From NCBI RefSeq assembly GCF_037042905.1, contig NC_087261.1:25068317-25132316 (forward strand): a stretch of 64,000 nt of DNA. Direction: 5' to 3'. The notes below the pieces were generated by a model. That model was given only the letters and a program-made list of their open reading frames with translations. It ran no database searches and had not been told where the DNA came from. Source of the stretch: Lytechinus pictus. Taxonomy: Eukaryota; Echinodermata; Echinoidea; Temnopleuroida; Toxopneustidae. Both the position numbers and the translations under genes were made by a program. Positions 13,780 to 26,529 of this stretch are shown piece by piece (positions within the stretch are counted from its first letter, which is position 1; every line of letters begins with the position of its first letter).

Positions 13780-14412
13780 TGGACTCGTTTCTTTCCCACT
13801 TTTCTCCTCTTCTCTCCTCCTCTCTCCCCCATGTCTCCTATATCTCTCACTCTCTCTCGCTCACCCACCCACACCCACACACACCTCATACAGACACTTT
13901 ATTTCTCCTTGTCATCGTATCGGTTTTAGTTTACTTTCGAAACAAAATAAAAGAATTACTATTCTGAAGAATCTGGATAGGGCTTAATTAAAAAATTTAT
14001 TCGCTGTATGTTGTTATTCTATCCAGAATTTCAATATACAGTGCCAAAGACAGCATTGCTCAATACAGTCACACCAAAAAAAAAAACATGCCAGAACGAT
14101 CATGGCTTTTAAAGTATTCGAATGACATACCATTAATCGATTTGAACCCGGTTCGTTGATGAGACTGTTGCATATATAGAGTAACTGAAGAGAGAAAAAT
14201 AATATTTTAATAGGCCCTTAAGATAGAATGAAGGATACTGACAATATATTTACAGGCTGCCCACATGCCCTATGGCAGAAGGCCGGTAAGTAATATCTAA
14301 GCCCCCCCCCCCCCCAAAAAAAAAAGGGCGACTTAAGGCTATTTCATTAAGATGTTCTTAAAATCAATCACGACTTCCTGAACGAATTGAACGTATTTTG
14401 AGCTATTAATCA

Positions 14413-14560
14413 TGGGCTCGTTCTATAAAACTTGTTACAATGATAAATTTGCAAGAATAGTATAAAGCTACTGAAATCATTCAATTTGATTGGTTGATAA
14501 CAGAGGTGTTATAGATAATTTGAATTTGTTATTGTAACAAGTATTTATGAAACGGGACCC
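14413..14560. mobile_element. 148-bp palindromic MITE
   Basis: Ends GGGCTCGTTCTATAAAAC and the inverse GTATTTATGAAACGGGACCC, each followed by TTGTTACAAT or its complement. No coding capacity. Confidence 0.6.
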
Positions 14561-15734
14561 AGATTTCCACTCACTTTCCATGGACTGCTGTACGGGGCGG
14601 TGCCATGTTGTTTGGAAAAGGGGTGGCAAGGCGATCTAAGGATGACGTCATTTTTTAATCATGCAGAGCTAGGTCCACCTATACTTTCCTTCTCATTTCT
14701 TATTCTCTGTCATTATCCGTTTTATTCCTTTCCCCACTTCTTGAAAAAGGATATGGGCGGCCCCCCCCCCCCTCACCCCCTCTCTCTCTCTTTCTCTCTC
14801 TCTCACACACATACACGCACACTCTGCCGGGGACCCCTCTTGCTACTGCTGGTCACACGGGCCTAATTACAACTGGCAGGCAAAAAATATTCATTCGACC
14901 CAACCCATTCTCAATTTCTAAATTTGATATTGCTGATTGACAAAAATGAATGAATATGACTGACAATCTAACACTGATTCTAGGGAGGGTACCTACTAAA
15001 CTTCCTTTTTCCAAATTGGAAAGATATATCCCCACTATGGGACTATATTTTTCCTGGCGGAAGAATTAGGGCCATTTTACTCTCTCAAGTGATGAATTTG
15101 TTGTTGTTGTTTTAGCTTATACGGCGCGTATCATTCAGTGGTTAATATTTGCGCCATCAGGTGTAGTCAGGTGTAGTCTTCATAAATACTGATTTATTTT
15201 TAAAATGAGCAGTTCGAGGTACCCTTTTCTGGTCAGATATGGAATATCAGACATTTATCCTATCCACTGGTAGTAAACATTCAACCCTCGAATTTCCTCC
15301 TTATTTTTTATGAATTATTTTTAAGTGCCACCTTAACGCACGAGTCTATGGGAAATGAATTAGGCCTGTGATACTTGCTAAACCATACATGGAATAGATT
15401 TAAATACTTGATTCAAACAACGTTCGAATGCAAAGACGATGTTTAATAAAGTGTAGTCATGGAAGTAGGATTTTCAGTCCACTTAAACAGAGAAAACTTT
15501 GGATATCTCATTTACCAAGAAACTGTGTTCCAGTCTTTCATAACGACATGTGCAATTTCATGATCAGTTTTATAAAATAAGTACCCGATATCGTCATATG
15601 ACATTCTGTGGAAACTCATCATAAAATACAAAATTCTCGGCGACCGATTAATAAACTATATACATTTTAATTTGCCTTTACTAAATTCAGAATTATCATA
15701 CTGTAACAATCGATAATTGCAAAGAAATGCTACT

Positions 15735-15920
15735 CTAAAGACGAGGTTTACCCTATATTGGGTAAAATGGGAACATGCATGTTGGATGGGTAAAAGGAGT
15801 TTGTAAATTTTACGCAGTATTGCGTTGAACTAGTCAAATATGGGGTACAAAACAAATACCCAGCAAATCTGCATGTTCTCTTTTTTACCCAATATTGGGT
15901 AAAATTTTACTCTGTGTTGT
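15735..15920. mobile_element. MITE with ATATTGGGTAAAAT arms, copy 1
   Basis: Contains TATTGGGTAAAATGGGAACA on the left and ACCCAATATTGGGTAAAATT on the right, with a central TACGCAGTATTGCGTTGAA. A second copy of the same layout lies at 61105-61285. Confidence 0.65.
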
Positions 15921-16717
15921 TAGAGAGATGTACTCTTCAATAAGGGTCAGTTGGGTTCAATCATTATCATGATTTATATAGTGCAATATACATTTAATTT
16001 TCATTGTTGCATTTTATTAAGCCCAAGAGTACACAATGATAAAGGTAGTGCACATAGGGGGGGGGGGTCGATCCCGGGAATTGGGAGCTTCAGCTCCCCG
16101 ATCCTCCATGACGGCTAATGTGTGCAAACGGTACCATTCCAAATAAAAAATATTCACTGTCAAATTATTCACCACTGGCGGATACGCGGGGCGCCTAGGG
16201 GCTCGAGCAATCTAACAGTTCCACGTCAAAAAAGGGGAAAACCTAACAAAATCATTACTTAATTCTTTAATGTCGGTTTGACGTTGGATTCGTTGGTGTG
16301 ACTGTGGTATTCTGCAATCAAAGGATTCATCGTGTGGTGATAAAGGTAAATGTGTGGTATTACAGTTCGTTTTATATCCTACATAGATTGAATCCTGCAT
16401 AGTGATTGGTTCAACTAGCATCATGTGACCAAATTTATTTCAACTATGATGTTGCGTGACGTCAGACCTCGATATATTCTTTGCTATACCAATACTCTGA
16501 CGTCATTATTTCAGAAAACTGGATATTTAGCTAAACTCTCGGGCACACCGGCCAGCTCTCTCTCTCTCCCAGGCAAGTCCCGTGATGCGTCGGCGCAGGC
16601 ACTAATCTGCGTTCCGCTGAGCGCGGTGGCACGAAGTAGGTAATTCAATGCAAGTAACCGGACTTTGCGAGCTCAGCGCATAGATTTTGGTTAAAGATCA
16701 TTAAAAGTAGGATATAA

Positions 16718-16894
16718 AACAAATATATCAGGCGTTTCATTCGAAAGCATAGTGGGAATTATCAATCCTCGGTTGGACTGGCAAAACTACTATATTTCCC
16801 TCGGGGCTTCGCCCCTCGGGAAAAATAGTAATAGCCAGACCAACCTCGGATAAATAATTCCACTATACTTTCTCAAAGCCTGATATATTTGTTT
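16718..16894. mobile_element. 177-bp palindromic element forming the start of the regucalcin 3' UTR
   Basis: Arms AAACAAATATATCAGGC and its inverse fold back over the whole length, with a GC-rich centre (CTCGGGGCTTCGCCCCTCGG). On the coding strand it begins within 2 nt of the regucalcin stop codon. The junction reads TAATAAAC, so an AATAAA polyadenylation hexamer overlaps the stop codon. Confidence 0.65.
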
Positions 16895-16895
16895 A

Positions 16896-17116
16896 TTATG
16901 CAAGGTGACTCAGGTCATCAAACAGTTCAGCTTTGACCCCTTTGACCCCAAGTCCAGTAACCCGGAAGAGATAGCCGGCAGTATCTTGAGCCTTCAGTTT
17001 CTCTTCGCTCAGCGAGAGTTTAGATGAAGTCACATACAGCTCATCAAGATTGGCCCCACCCCAGCAGCAACTGGTTATGATGTCGGTCGGTAGTTGTACC
17101 GTCCTAAGCTTCTCCC
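16896..17116 (-). CDS. RGN: Regucalcin exon 6 (C-terminal)
   Basis: Acceptor TTTTTATTCAG, phase 1. Encodes EKLRTVQLPTDIITSCCWGG through GLGVKG to the stop TAA at 16896-16898. Confidence 0.93.
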
Positions 17117-20100
17117 CTGAATAAAAAAATGGAGAAAAACCAAACACAGAGAAGGTTAGAAAGACGATAGTTGCTTAAACTAAAGTCAGTCAAATATGTT
17201 TACAAGTAATCATTTTATAGTGGAGAGCCATGCAAAAAATACGGACCTTGTGCATAATCTCAAAGCGCCCTCTCTCAGAGGATATAGAAATACGCGAAAA
17301 AAGAGTTGTCAGAGATGCGCCAGCTTCAGATCACCAACGCATGCAAGTCAATAGATTAAGCCTCTAAGATGGAGGCGCGACGACGTCTATGCATAAATTA
17401 TATTGTATTGCTTTCCAGAAAAAAAAAAGATCCCCTATATTCATATACAATTCTCGCTATCTGTAAATTTACACTCACTGTATATCATCATGCTGCCTTA
17501 ACCTTTTACATCAACATATGAAGTTGGTTTATTTGCCATCTATTTTTAAATTTGTCACATTTATTTCTTTAATGTGTTAAATTAAACTACCTCGCGTGAA
17601 TCACTTTTCGACGATCAGACACGCAAAGGCTATACGTAGAATGTAAACGTATAAGCAAGTGGAAGAGTGAATAAATTGGAATGGAATAAATGATGAATAA
17701 TGAAACAAGGGAAACAGACAAAGAGGAGTTATGAGAAAGAAACTAAGTAAATACTGATATGACTTGAATAAGAATACAAATAAATATAGCAAATGTGTAT
17801 TATTTTACGAGACAAATATTCACCTGTTAATGGGTCGTATCTTTTTACAGCAGCCCCCATGAAGTGAGCAACCCAGAGCTTTCCCTCGCTATCAATGCAC
17901 ATCCCATCAGGGAATCCTTCATTTTTAGGGATAGTGATCACTCGTCTTCGGTTTGCTGATTTAAAGTGGTAATAAGATAGGCATAATGTTTGTTAGATTT
18001 TACAGGCCTGAAAGCATTGACGGAGTAAGTATTTTACGTAGCATTTTACTTGAATAAGCAAAATGCATATATTCGTATTCAAATTTAAGCAAGATACCTA
18101 CGAGTAACCATTGTGACGTCTAAGCCAAATTATGTGCAATGTATGTAACCTCCTTAGCCCCTCCCCCCAAAGAAAAATGAATACCAAAGATGGATAAGTA
18201 TTTTACTTAAGCAGAAAACTGGGTAAAATACCTGTAATTATGGCTTAAATTTATTGAATTAAATACCAGCAATGGAATGTAAACATTTTACGGCAATGAA
18301 CTCTTTTCTTTAGGGCAAAATTCTTTATTTGAATAATTTGGAGGAATCAAAGAGGGCACTTAAAAGTTTCCCAGGCCGATGAGAGATGGCACTGAGGTCA
18401 GTCAACAGTGCATCCACAGACATGGCCTTGGTGATCTATGATTATATTTGATTTTATGATGTTTATGAGCAGGCAACACTAAATGGACAAAGCTAACTTT
18501 ATTCGTGCATCAGCTTGTAAAGGAATAATTGCCATATATTGCCAGGGATCCTCCTATTTAATTGATATATTTTTTATTGCGTATGTGCTCAATATCATCG
18601 AGGAAGTGATAGTAGGATTATGAGGAAAACAAAATCGCTTGCAGTCGTCGCAAAATATACACTAAAAGGAATAAGAATTTATTGTTTTTATTCTTATTTT
18701 TCCCCAATGTGAAGGCAAATTAGATATTTAACCGATTCGTTCAATTCACTTTACCTCATGTTTACGAGGATTGTAGTGTCGTAAGAAAGATGACTTACAC
18801 ACTTGGGATTCCATAGTCGTTCCGTATGCAATGATTATTACGTCAATTTGAAGATGGAACGAATAGGCCTTTACGTCTTTAACATAAAATGATAATTTTA
18901 CTATTCTCATATGAAATTCATAGTTATATCCTAAAGTAATACATCCGGATGTCTTCATTGTGTTATTGGAAATGTTGTAATCAAAATATAAATGTAATTA
19001 TCCTCACTTATTGTACCGCTGACAATGTGGATATCGAAAGATAAGTATAGGGGTCCTCACCTATCGTGCCACTGGCAACGTCGTAGTCGAAAGCATCCAC
19101 TCCACCCGAAAAAGAATCAATATAGTACATGGTCTTGTAATCTTCTGCCCACGCCATTCCATTCGAAAGACCGACCTAGGAAAATTAAAATCAGACCACG
19201 ACGTTTCATTTCATTGATAGCAGCGACAGACTTTTACAGATAATTCGAATACTTCATATCAATGGCGGTTTCTTATTTTCTGGGTTTCTATTATTTTGAA
19301 ATTTTAATCTGATTTATTAAATTTGATGCTTTCCCTCTTTGTGTATGAGGTTAATAACGTAGATTAAGAAAAAGATCGTCAGCATCCAGCAAAAATAATT
19401 TATCGATTTTTTCGTTTTAAAATATCATTTCTTTTTTATTGCTGAAGTGGAAAAAGCATGTTATGAACGTTTTTCTGTTGACGTATTTATGACGTAACAA
19501 ATACAAACATTCCAACGTGCTTTACGCACATAGATGCGTCCTTTTTTCTGTGAACTGGATCATATATGTACATTTCGTTCCCGGAAAAAAAAGACAGTTC
19601 TTCGTTCAACGTGCTTACGCGCATAGACCGATTTGCTCTAGCGGCCTTTTTCCGAGAACTTGATCAGTGGATTGCATATTTGTCTTCCGGGAAAGGGGGC
19701 TAAGGTATTTTATGATAAGAAAGCGTTTGGAGTGTTTTGAATAAAATCACAAAGTATCGATGAAGAAAAAATCTTGCTTTGTCAGAAAGTTTGAGAATTA
19801 TGACAAAAAATAATACACTAGCTGCTAGAAACACAAAACTAAGGTTAAACATAATTTGCGCATTCTCGAAAAAATACGTTTTGCGCACGTGCGCGCTAAG
19901 TCCATTCTTGTGGGAAACGGACGAGGTTCGAAGTTCAACAGTTTCATCAAAAAAATTAATATATATTATCTTGCTTTGTTTTTTATATGAAAAAAACATT
20001 AAAAGGTGACAAATAACTTTAAAATACAATCGCAATTGTTCTTACCAGTATTACTCACATCATTGTTGTGTTTAATGTGTATCTGTATGAATAGATCATG

Positions 20101-23100
20101 TTAAAGTATACTTTGTTATTTCGTGTTAAAACCAACGCTAGACCCTACAAACTCATAATGAATGTAGATGCATTTCAGCGGGGAAAAAACATTTGTCATG
20201 CTGACTATGCAAGACAGTATTGATATTCGAAGCTATTAATTGACTTACTCCTTGAAGATGTGTCTTGAGGGATTTATCCGGATGAAGACAGTAAAGTGAA
20301 GCCAAACCTGGCAGGACTTTTTCGTTCAGACCAGGGGGTAAAGACTCGAATCCCATCGTCCCTGGCAGAAGAAATCACAAAAGAAATGACAGACACATAT
20401 GGATAAAATAGGTGGTCTGGCAGAATGACACATCATATTGCATTCACTAAAATATATACATGTATATATACTGTATATTAACGTGACGGTATAAAAGGCA
20501 GCACAACATTATCAGAATCCGTCAATCATAACATCAAAATTTACCTAATCTTTGCACATGAGCGATAGATTTTGGTTTAAGTGATTTGATTTCGTTTGAC
20601 CAAGTGAAATTCCTGGCATGCATTACACAACAGCCCATTCTAACGAACCAGTTCCGTTCTTTTCCCCTTTCCTCATCGTTGCACCAATGAAATTCTCGTT
20701 CTGTTATTGGAAGATTAGATATTTTAGTCATTGAAAATGCTTAGTCGATATGTTTTAGTAAATTACGAATACAAGAATTTAAGGGAAATGTCAAAATTTC
20801 AAATCCAAATTTACTTAATTTGCCACTCTCCACCCAGGTACCCGGTAGGATGCAAAAGCCTTTGTAGTATGCCTAGCAATTGAGTCTTTGAATTCTTGTT
20901 GGAATGCTCCCCAGGGAGTGGAGAAGGTCCATACATTGTATGCGGGCATGCAATGATCCGATGACCGGAGTAATAATATATCTGTAAAGCGCTTAGAGAC
21001 GTCGTTCCGATGTGATAAGCGCTATATAAATGCGGAATATTATCATGATTATTATGGGTAATTAATATGATAATGACAATTTTAAGACTTTTTGGTCACC
21101 CACTGTAAAAAAAAAATTCAACAAGTTCAAAATTTGAAACACTCATTAAAAAAAGAAGAAAAGGGGAATCATAACTCTGTCACATTTATTCGGAAAATGA
21201 AATAACAGATTACTGTAAGATTTTTTCCCGAATCTGTCAGCACATGCGCTTCACTCCACCACCCACGACGGATTCGAGAACATAGAAAAAATGTCATTGC
21301 CCTTCCTGACAATGAACAACCAGGAAGTCTTTGTCGAGAATTGATGAATCAAATGTCAGCAGTTTCATCATGTTCGTCCTGTACTCTGGACAAACAACAT
21401 CTTTTGCAATTCTCCGTCAGCTCCGAAACTTAGGATGGAGGCCTCTCGGCTGTTAATTGTCATTTGAGGGCCATTTTCAATACATTTACTGTGTTTTTAA
21501 TCCGTAGTACTTCAAGGATTATAAACTTTCTATTGATGTCTGGGGAAATATTGATTTATCACATTTGTGGTGACTATGCGAGCGGTGTACTGTTAGATCG
21601 ATTGCTTTCCAATTTCACATTTATTTAAAAGTACCTACCGACCCAAAGTCTTCCAGACGAGTCGCACTTGGCATCGTTGAATCTTGTTTCTGCTCTGTCT
21701 TTCTCAACTTCAATAAGCGTTTCGATCTGCCCTGAATCCCAGTCGAGAAACCCTATCTCGTGGGTGGCTGCCACAAGGGTTCGCCCGCTGCGAGTGGGTA
21801 TAACGGCACCAACCTGTTTGCCTTGAAGGTCAGAGAAGAGGATAATTGAGGACATAATGATAGGTATTATGTTTAGAGCGGGAAATCGTTATTAGTACAT
21901 ATCATGTTTAGAGCATCTATGCTTTTCATATGTAAAGAGTTGGTCCGAAATATAAGATACCTTAATGACCATACATATAATTTCTTTGCATCACAATGCT
22001 TATTTCACTTTAAAATATGAAACCCACTTAAACAACCCTCATAATTCGATAAAAAAAACATTTTAAAAATAGCATAAAGCTGACAAATTCATCACAGCCA
22101 TATTTAAAAAAAAATAGTATAAAGATTGCATGACTGTACAAAGCCGAAGACGTCATCCATCCGTTATTTCAATAGTTATTGATTTAAAATCTAAAAGATA
22201 TACTCCGACTTGACGATATTTCATTGTACTATTTGTATTTCAGTGAAGAATTTGCAGCAGTATCCAATTATTCATATTACACGTGAAATCCGTGTTCCGC
22301 ATATCACTGCCAGAGTGCCAGAATGTAATTATGTAATTAAACTGTCCGATACCTTTTTATCTCATCATCCGATTTCGTTTTCTGTATTAATTAGCTATTT
22401 TCCTTTTTGGGTGGATTTGACTTTTATTGTGGACAATGCCTAACATTTATAAGTGGGCTATAAAGATGAATGTTTTCAATCGGGATAGTGCTTCTTGTGA
22501 TGATAAAAGTGTTACACTCCCAATTCTTTTTGATACCGTACGACTCATTATTCTGTATATATTCTTTACCATCAGAAAAACATGGTGGCGCAGTGATCCA
22601 AATATCGAGAACCAAACCAGCTGGGTGTTTCATAAAGCTGTTCGTAAGTTAAGAGCGACTTTACGAACGACTGGTGATCCTTTCTTGTGGTAAATAGTAT
22701 TTTTATTGACAATGCTTTAGCACGTAAGAAAGGATCACCAGTCGTTCTTAAAGTCGCTCTTAACTTACGAACAGCTATATGAAACGGCCCCCCACATCAT
22801 TTACTGTTACTCTAAAGAAATTGTTCCTCTGCCAGGTACGTACTCTCAGCATGCATTATTTTAATATGATACAAATAACAGTTTAATCATGGCAGTAATA
22901 AAATATATTTTGCTATTTTCCACCTTTTTTCGCACCCTTCGCAAAACGTAATCTGCGTGTATGTGAAACCAATCAACTGTTAGGACAAGAATAAAGCAGT
23001 AATGAGGCATCACTCAAACTTTAAGAAAAAAGGATTTTAAAAAATACTTTTTTCATGACAACTTAAACTCGATGTCAATCAATTTCATGATTTTAAGATG

Positions 23101-25798
23101 CTGAATACAGCGGTTGCCGAATAATGTTCATAAGATTGACATCCAGACTGGTAACCCAAAATAGATTTTTACAGACTTTAACATTAAAACTTGGATGTCA
23201 AGTCCACTTTTAACAGCTCCACCCAAGTCCTTAACTACCCATGATGGGCCCTATATCCTTATCCAAGATGTAACGTACTTTTATAATAATTCTTTATGCA
23301 CTCACGGTCATGACTGTAACGACGAGTAAATAATCTTTAACCAAAACAACATTCATACTTCAATATTTTACCATGTGCAAACAATCATTTTCAGGCTGGT
23401 TCTAAAATGTCACAATATATTTCAAAACTAACCTAAAGTACATAGTCCTTTGGCAGAATATTTACTAAATTCTGAGTTGTGTCCCTTTAATGATTGAAAT
23501 ATAATGACATTATTACAGCCCTATTTGCCAATCAAATTGGCATGATTTCGACGGTTCATTGTACCTTGCCATTTTAATGACTTGCTTAACAAAAGAACAC
23601 CCAGATGCTGTCAAGTTTTTTCCCTATCTGCATTAAGGGAAAATCTTTATTGTGGACAACCATGCGGGATGTACTGAGAAACCCTTTTCAAGTCCAGTTT
23701 GTATCCCCCCCCCCCCTTCCCCATGATTTGCTAATCATAGAAAAAAAACATTGAATATGTTGTGGGTGTCCTCAAAAGAGAGATTCTAAAGTGCCAGTTA
23801 GATTGAAAAATAAATCAAAAATATATCTGAAGATCCACATCATATTTTCAAGCTTCATTTTCCCAAACGGTTTCCAATATTCTGATTTTGTTATATCTTT
23901 AATCTTATGCGTTGTAAAGTTATTTATTTCAACTGTTTCCTATTTATTCCTGCTCAATTATTTTAATCAAATATTCGTTCCTCCTGGTTTCTATGGTAAT
24001 GTTAAACATAAACTGGTTCATTTTTGTGCAACCTACCTGTTTCATACTGTCATGTTATACCATTTTGTAAATCTAGTGTAATAAAATAGTATGTAACATA
24101 TCTTTGTTCACCCAATCAGGTGTGGGAGGGAAGGCCTGTGGGCCATGGCATTAAGTTGACCTATTCCCTACCAAGGCTACCTGGTTGGGTGAGCAAGGGT
24201 CTAAAAAACACATTTGTATCTTTTCTACTATTTCTTATTGTTGCATTGCACATGCTGTCTTCATGGTCTTTTTTTTTTCTGAAAGTGCCGAATAACATGA
24301 TGATGATAATAATAATGATAATAATAATAATAATAGTAATAATGATAATGATAAAAGGGAAAATGGGAAGAAAAGGGAAGAATAAACCAGAAGAGTATGA
24401 AACAGAAAGGTTCGTGTGGTATAACTCGATATTACCCCCATTATTCCCTTAAAAATTGCCTCCCCTCTGTCGTCTTGCCCCCCCCCCCCCCTATCAAAAT
24501 AACCTGTCGTCGTCCCTGTGTGATGGTAATAATCATCGTAATAATAATTTCAAAACAAATCTCGTCGATTTTTTCCCAAAATATCTTAAGAGAGTTTCTA
24601 TATAATGTATTGTTCCTATCACTATTTTCGACTTGTTCTATACACTTGCAATGTCAACCATTATGTAATAATTATTGTATATAATAAATATTACATAATG
24701 GTTGACATTGCAAGTGTATGGAACAAGTCGAAAATAATAATAAAATGAATAAATATTATTATAATAATAATAATATGCATAATAAGGAAATGGTAATGTA
24801 GTACATGTATAATAGTACGGACGTAAATATAAGGAGAGTGAAAAGAAGGACAATATAAACTGAAGAAACGTGGTGTCATGGTATCGAATCTTAGGAAAGT
24901 GTATTTCTTTTTTATAATCTATATTAGCCACATATATGTATACTGCACTATATTTCCTGGCCTTATGCTCACAGGAAAAGTTGATTTGTCCACATTCCGT
25001 TTTCATCACGGCGGGTTATTTTTACCATATAGCACAGACATGACAGATGCTTTGGGAACATCGTTCAGAGACAGTTATTTTGATGGTGTTTTTGTTTTGT
25101 TTCCTCTAAAAACATAATTCTCATGCCTACAGCCCTATGCATAATATACATACAATAGAGTGTGAAGCTAATTACATGATTTCATTATTATTATTTCGAA
25201 TAAAAAATATATTTTTGCGTTCGACTAATGAGGATTTCTTTTATAATTTGGGTAATTCTTAATTTAATTCGAAAATAGAAATTATACACAAGATGAGATC
25301 ATGATAAAGATTTAGTCACAAGACGAACTAGGGTCGTATATACTCCGCGTGTGCTTAGGATTCACATTACAGGTTGACCCATTGGATAGACTATTTATGT
25401 GGGACTATTATTATATTACTATTATATTACTATTATATTACTATTGAAATGCGTGTGCGCTGTAATCTTAGTAATTACGGCTGCCAAGCTACAGCTAAGG
25501 TAATAATATCCAAGTCCTTTGGAAGCGCATAGAGACATTATTCATAATCGTGATATGCGCTATACAAGAACTGTTTATTATCATTATTATTATTATTATT
25601 ATCCCAACCGATATAATTGTGTACTGCACGCATAACATTCTTACCTATATTAACTTTCACGGTGTTTCCCGTCCCAGGATTGTATCTCGAGACTGTCTGC
25701 CCTAGGATATCGACGTAAAGAAGGCTTCCCGAGGCTTGATCCCAGTGTGGACCTTCCAGAAGGTGACCGACGTTGTTTTCCACCACTTCGATTGACAT
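16896..25798 (-). CDS. RGN: Regucalcin / SMP-30 family protein (6 exons, complete)
   Basis: Exons 25645-25798, 21639-21821, 20249-20361, 19061-19175, 17824-17955 and 16896-17116 join in frame to 918 nt, 305 residues plus stop; human regucalcin has 299. All introns are GT-AG and the phases match at every junction. The product is a six-bladed beta-propeller metalloenzyme: in this family a Ca2+/Zn2+-dependent gluconolactonase linked to calcium handling, in cytosol and nucleus. The four metal-ligand positions are present: E15 (LLEGPHW), N100 (RFNDAKCD), N155 (LSNGMAW) and D205 (FPDGMCIDSEGKLWVA). Other family blocks are YYIDSFSGGVDAFDYD, RYDPLTGEKLRTVQLP, TSCCWGG and RVTGLGVKG. The C-terminus is about five residues longer than in human. 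The start has A at -3. Upstream lies a long (AGT)n tract; just downstream is a palindromic repeat. Confidence 0.94.
17824..17955 (-). CDS. RGN: Regucalcin exon 5
   Basis: Acceptor TTTAAATCAG and donor ACAG|GTGAATA, phase 1-1. Encodes NRRRVITIPKNEG and FPDGMCIDSEGKLWVA with ligand D205. Confidence 0.93.
19061..19175 (-). CDS. RGN: Regucalcin exon 4
   Basis: Acceptor TTTTCCTAG and donor ATAG|GTGAGGAC, phase 0 to 1. Encodes SNGMAW with ligand N155 and YYIDSFSGGVDAFDYD. Confidence 0.93.
19505..19695. repeat. Imperfect tandem duplication, about 94-bp period
   Basis: CAACGTGCTTTACGCACATAG near 19513 recurs as CAACGTGCTTACGCGCATAG near 19607, each followed by CCTTTTT, GAACT-GATCA and a CCGG-rich stretch. 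Lies in regucalcin intron 3. Confidence 0.5.
20249..20361 (-). CDS. RGN: Regucalcin exon 3
   Basis: Acceptor TCTTCTGCCAG and donor CAAGGA|GTAAGTC, phase 1 to 0. Encodes the segment G113 to G150; its start TMGFESLPPG aligns with TMAEE in human regucalcin. Confidence 0.9.
20820..21057 (+). mobile_element. SINE-like element
   Basis: Begins near CCACCCAGGTACCCGGTAGG and ends with GTAAAGCGCTTAGAGACGTC, AAGCGCTATATAAATGCGG and ATTATTAT. The head is shared with 7470 and the tail with 6465 and 25520. It looks like a short retroposon of about 240 bp in a regucalcin intron. Pol III boxes were not verified. Confidence 0.55.
21240..21505. repeat. Dispersed repeat, copy 1 (paired with 58266-58535)
   Basis: Shares ordered blocks with the second copy: CGGATTC-AGAACA, CTTCCTGACAATGAACAACC, AGTCTTTGTCGA, CTCTGGACAAAC, CCGTCAGCTCCGAA and CACATTTACTGTGTT (about 265 bp). 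No TIR or coding capacity seen. Confidence 0.55.
21639..21821 (-). CDS. RGN: Regucalcin exon 2
   Basis: Acceptor CTGACCTTCAAG and donor GTCG|GTAGGTAC, phase 1-1. Encodes blade residues including RFNDAKCD with metal ligand N100. Confidence 0.92.
22625..22787. mobile_element. MITE hairpin with about 66-bp arms
   Basis: Left arm 22625-22690 contains GTTCGTAAGTTAAGAGCGAC and ACTGGTGATCCTTTCTT; right arm 22721-22787 is its near-perfect complement; spacer about 30 bp. In regucalcin intron 1. Confidence 0.75.
24300..24352. repeat. (AAT)n microsatellite
   Basis: GATAAT/AATAAT triplets in regucalcin intron 1. Confidence 0.85.
24623..24736. repeat. Near-perfect 47-bp hairpin
   Basis: Arms 24623-24669 and 24690-24736 are complementary except for one position (G-U compatible on one strand), with a 20-nt AT-rich loop. 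In regucalcin intron 1. Confidence 0.85.
25440..25606 (+). repeat. SINE-like 3' end with (ATT)n tail
   Basis: Contains AGCTACAGCTAAGGTAATAA, GGAAGCGCATAGAGAC and ATGCGCTATACAAGAAC followed by (ATT)n, matching the other SINE-like tails. Lies about 40 bp from the regucalcin exon 1 donor. Confidence 0.5.
25645..25798 (-). CDS. RGN: Regucalcin exon 1
   Basis: Starts at ATG 25798 and encodes 51 residues with metal ligand E15. Donor ATAG|GTAAGAA, phase 1. Confidence 0.92.
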
Positions 25799-26239
25799 GA
25801 TTGTGCCTGAGCTGGTTTTACGTTTTCCAGACTATCGTTTGCCTATCAGGATCTCCCCGTACTCCGACAGCCACTAGGCCTTGTTGCAGTCCGTCTACAC
25901 ACTACGAGTAGAAGGCGGTGATCCATGAACTCGTCAATATTGGGGTTAAACGTTTTTACGTGAATCTGTATCCCCGCACGCAGATGATCGGTCGATGCGT
26001 ACGCCATGGTCATTGTGGTCAAAGGCAGATGCATGAGCTTTCTTTCAATTGAATAACATGAATTTTAAAAAGAAGTAGAAGTTTTTTTTTTTTTTTTTAG
26101 ATTTTTCCTTTTTTTATTTAGTCTTTAAACTTTCGGACTTTGACCCGACGTTTGAGAACACTTTAAAAGTGGAGCATCATGGATGATATTATTGTGGGTG
26201 GAATACAAATAACCATCGAGCAAAGCCATAAAGAGATAC

Positions 26240-26482
26240 GGTAGTGAAGTTAGACATAATAGAAGAAGAAGATATAATAGTAGTATTGGTGGTAGTAGTA
26301 GTAGTAGTAGTAGTAGACGACATAATAGAAGAAGATGATATAAGTAGTAGTGGTAGTAGTAGTAGTAGTAGTAGTAGCATAAGTACAGTAGTAATATTAG
26401 TGCTAGAAGTAGCAGTAGTAGTAGTAGTTGTAGTAGTAGTAGTAGTAGTAGTTGTTGTAGTAGTAATAGTAGTAGTACATGC

Positions 26483-26529
<47 letters not shown>

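Larger units (their letters stand above)
6952..16717. other. Intergenic region, repeats only
   Basis: About 9.8 kb between the 5' end of the PY-motif gene and the 3' end of the regucalcin gene. It holds SINE-like and MITE-like repeats, microsatellites at 11080-11290, CT/CA-rich tracts at 13800-13900 and 14780-14820, and poly-C/poly-A near 14300. No exon with matching splice sites was found. Confidence 0.5.

Noticed and set aside
16425-16643. 72-codon plus-strand frame in a GC-richer segment near two TGACGTCA-like sites
   Set aside because: No protein family resemblance; TGACGTCA-type motifs are also common in the local MITEs, so no regulatory claim is made.
20820-21057. tRNA gene
   Set aside because: The GGTACCCGGTAGGAT head and GCGCTATATAAATG tail recur at several sites with (ATT)n tails, which fits a SINE-like repeat; no complete cloverleaf was found.
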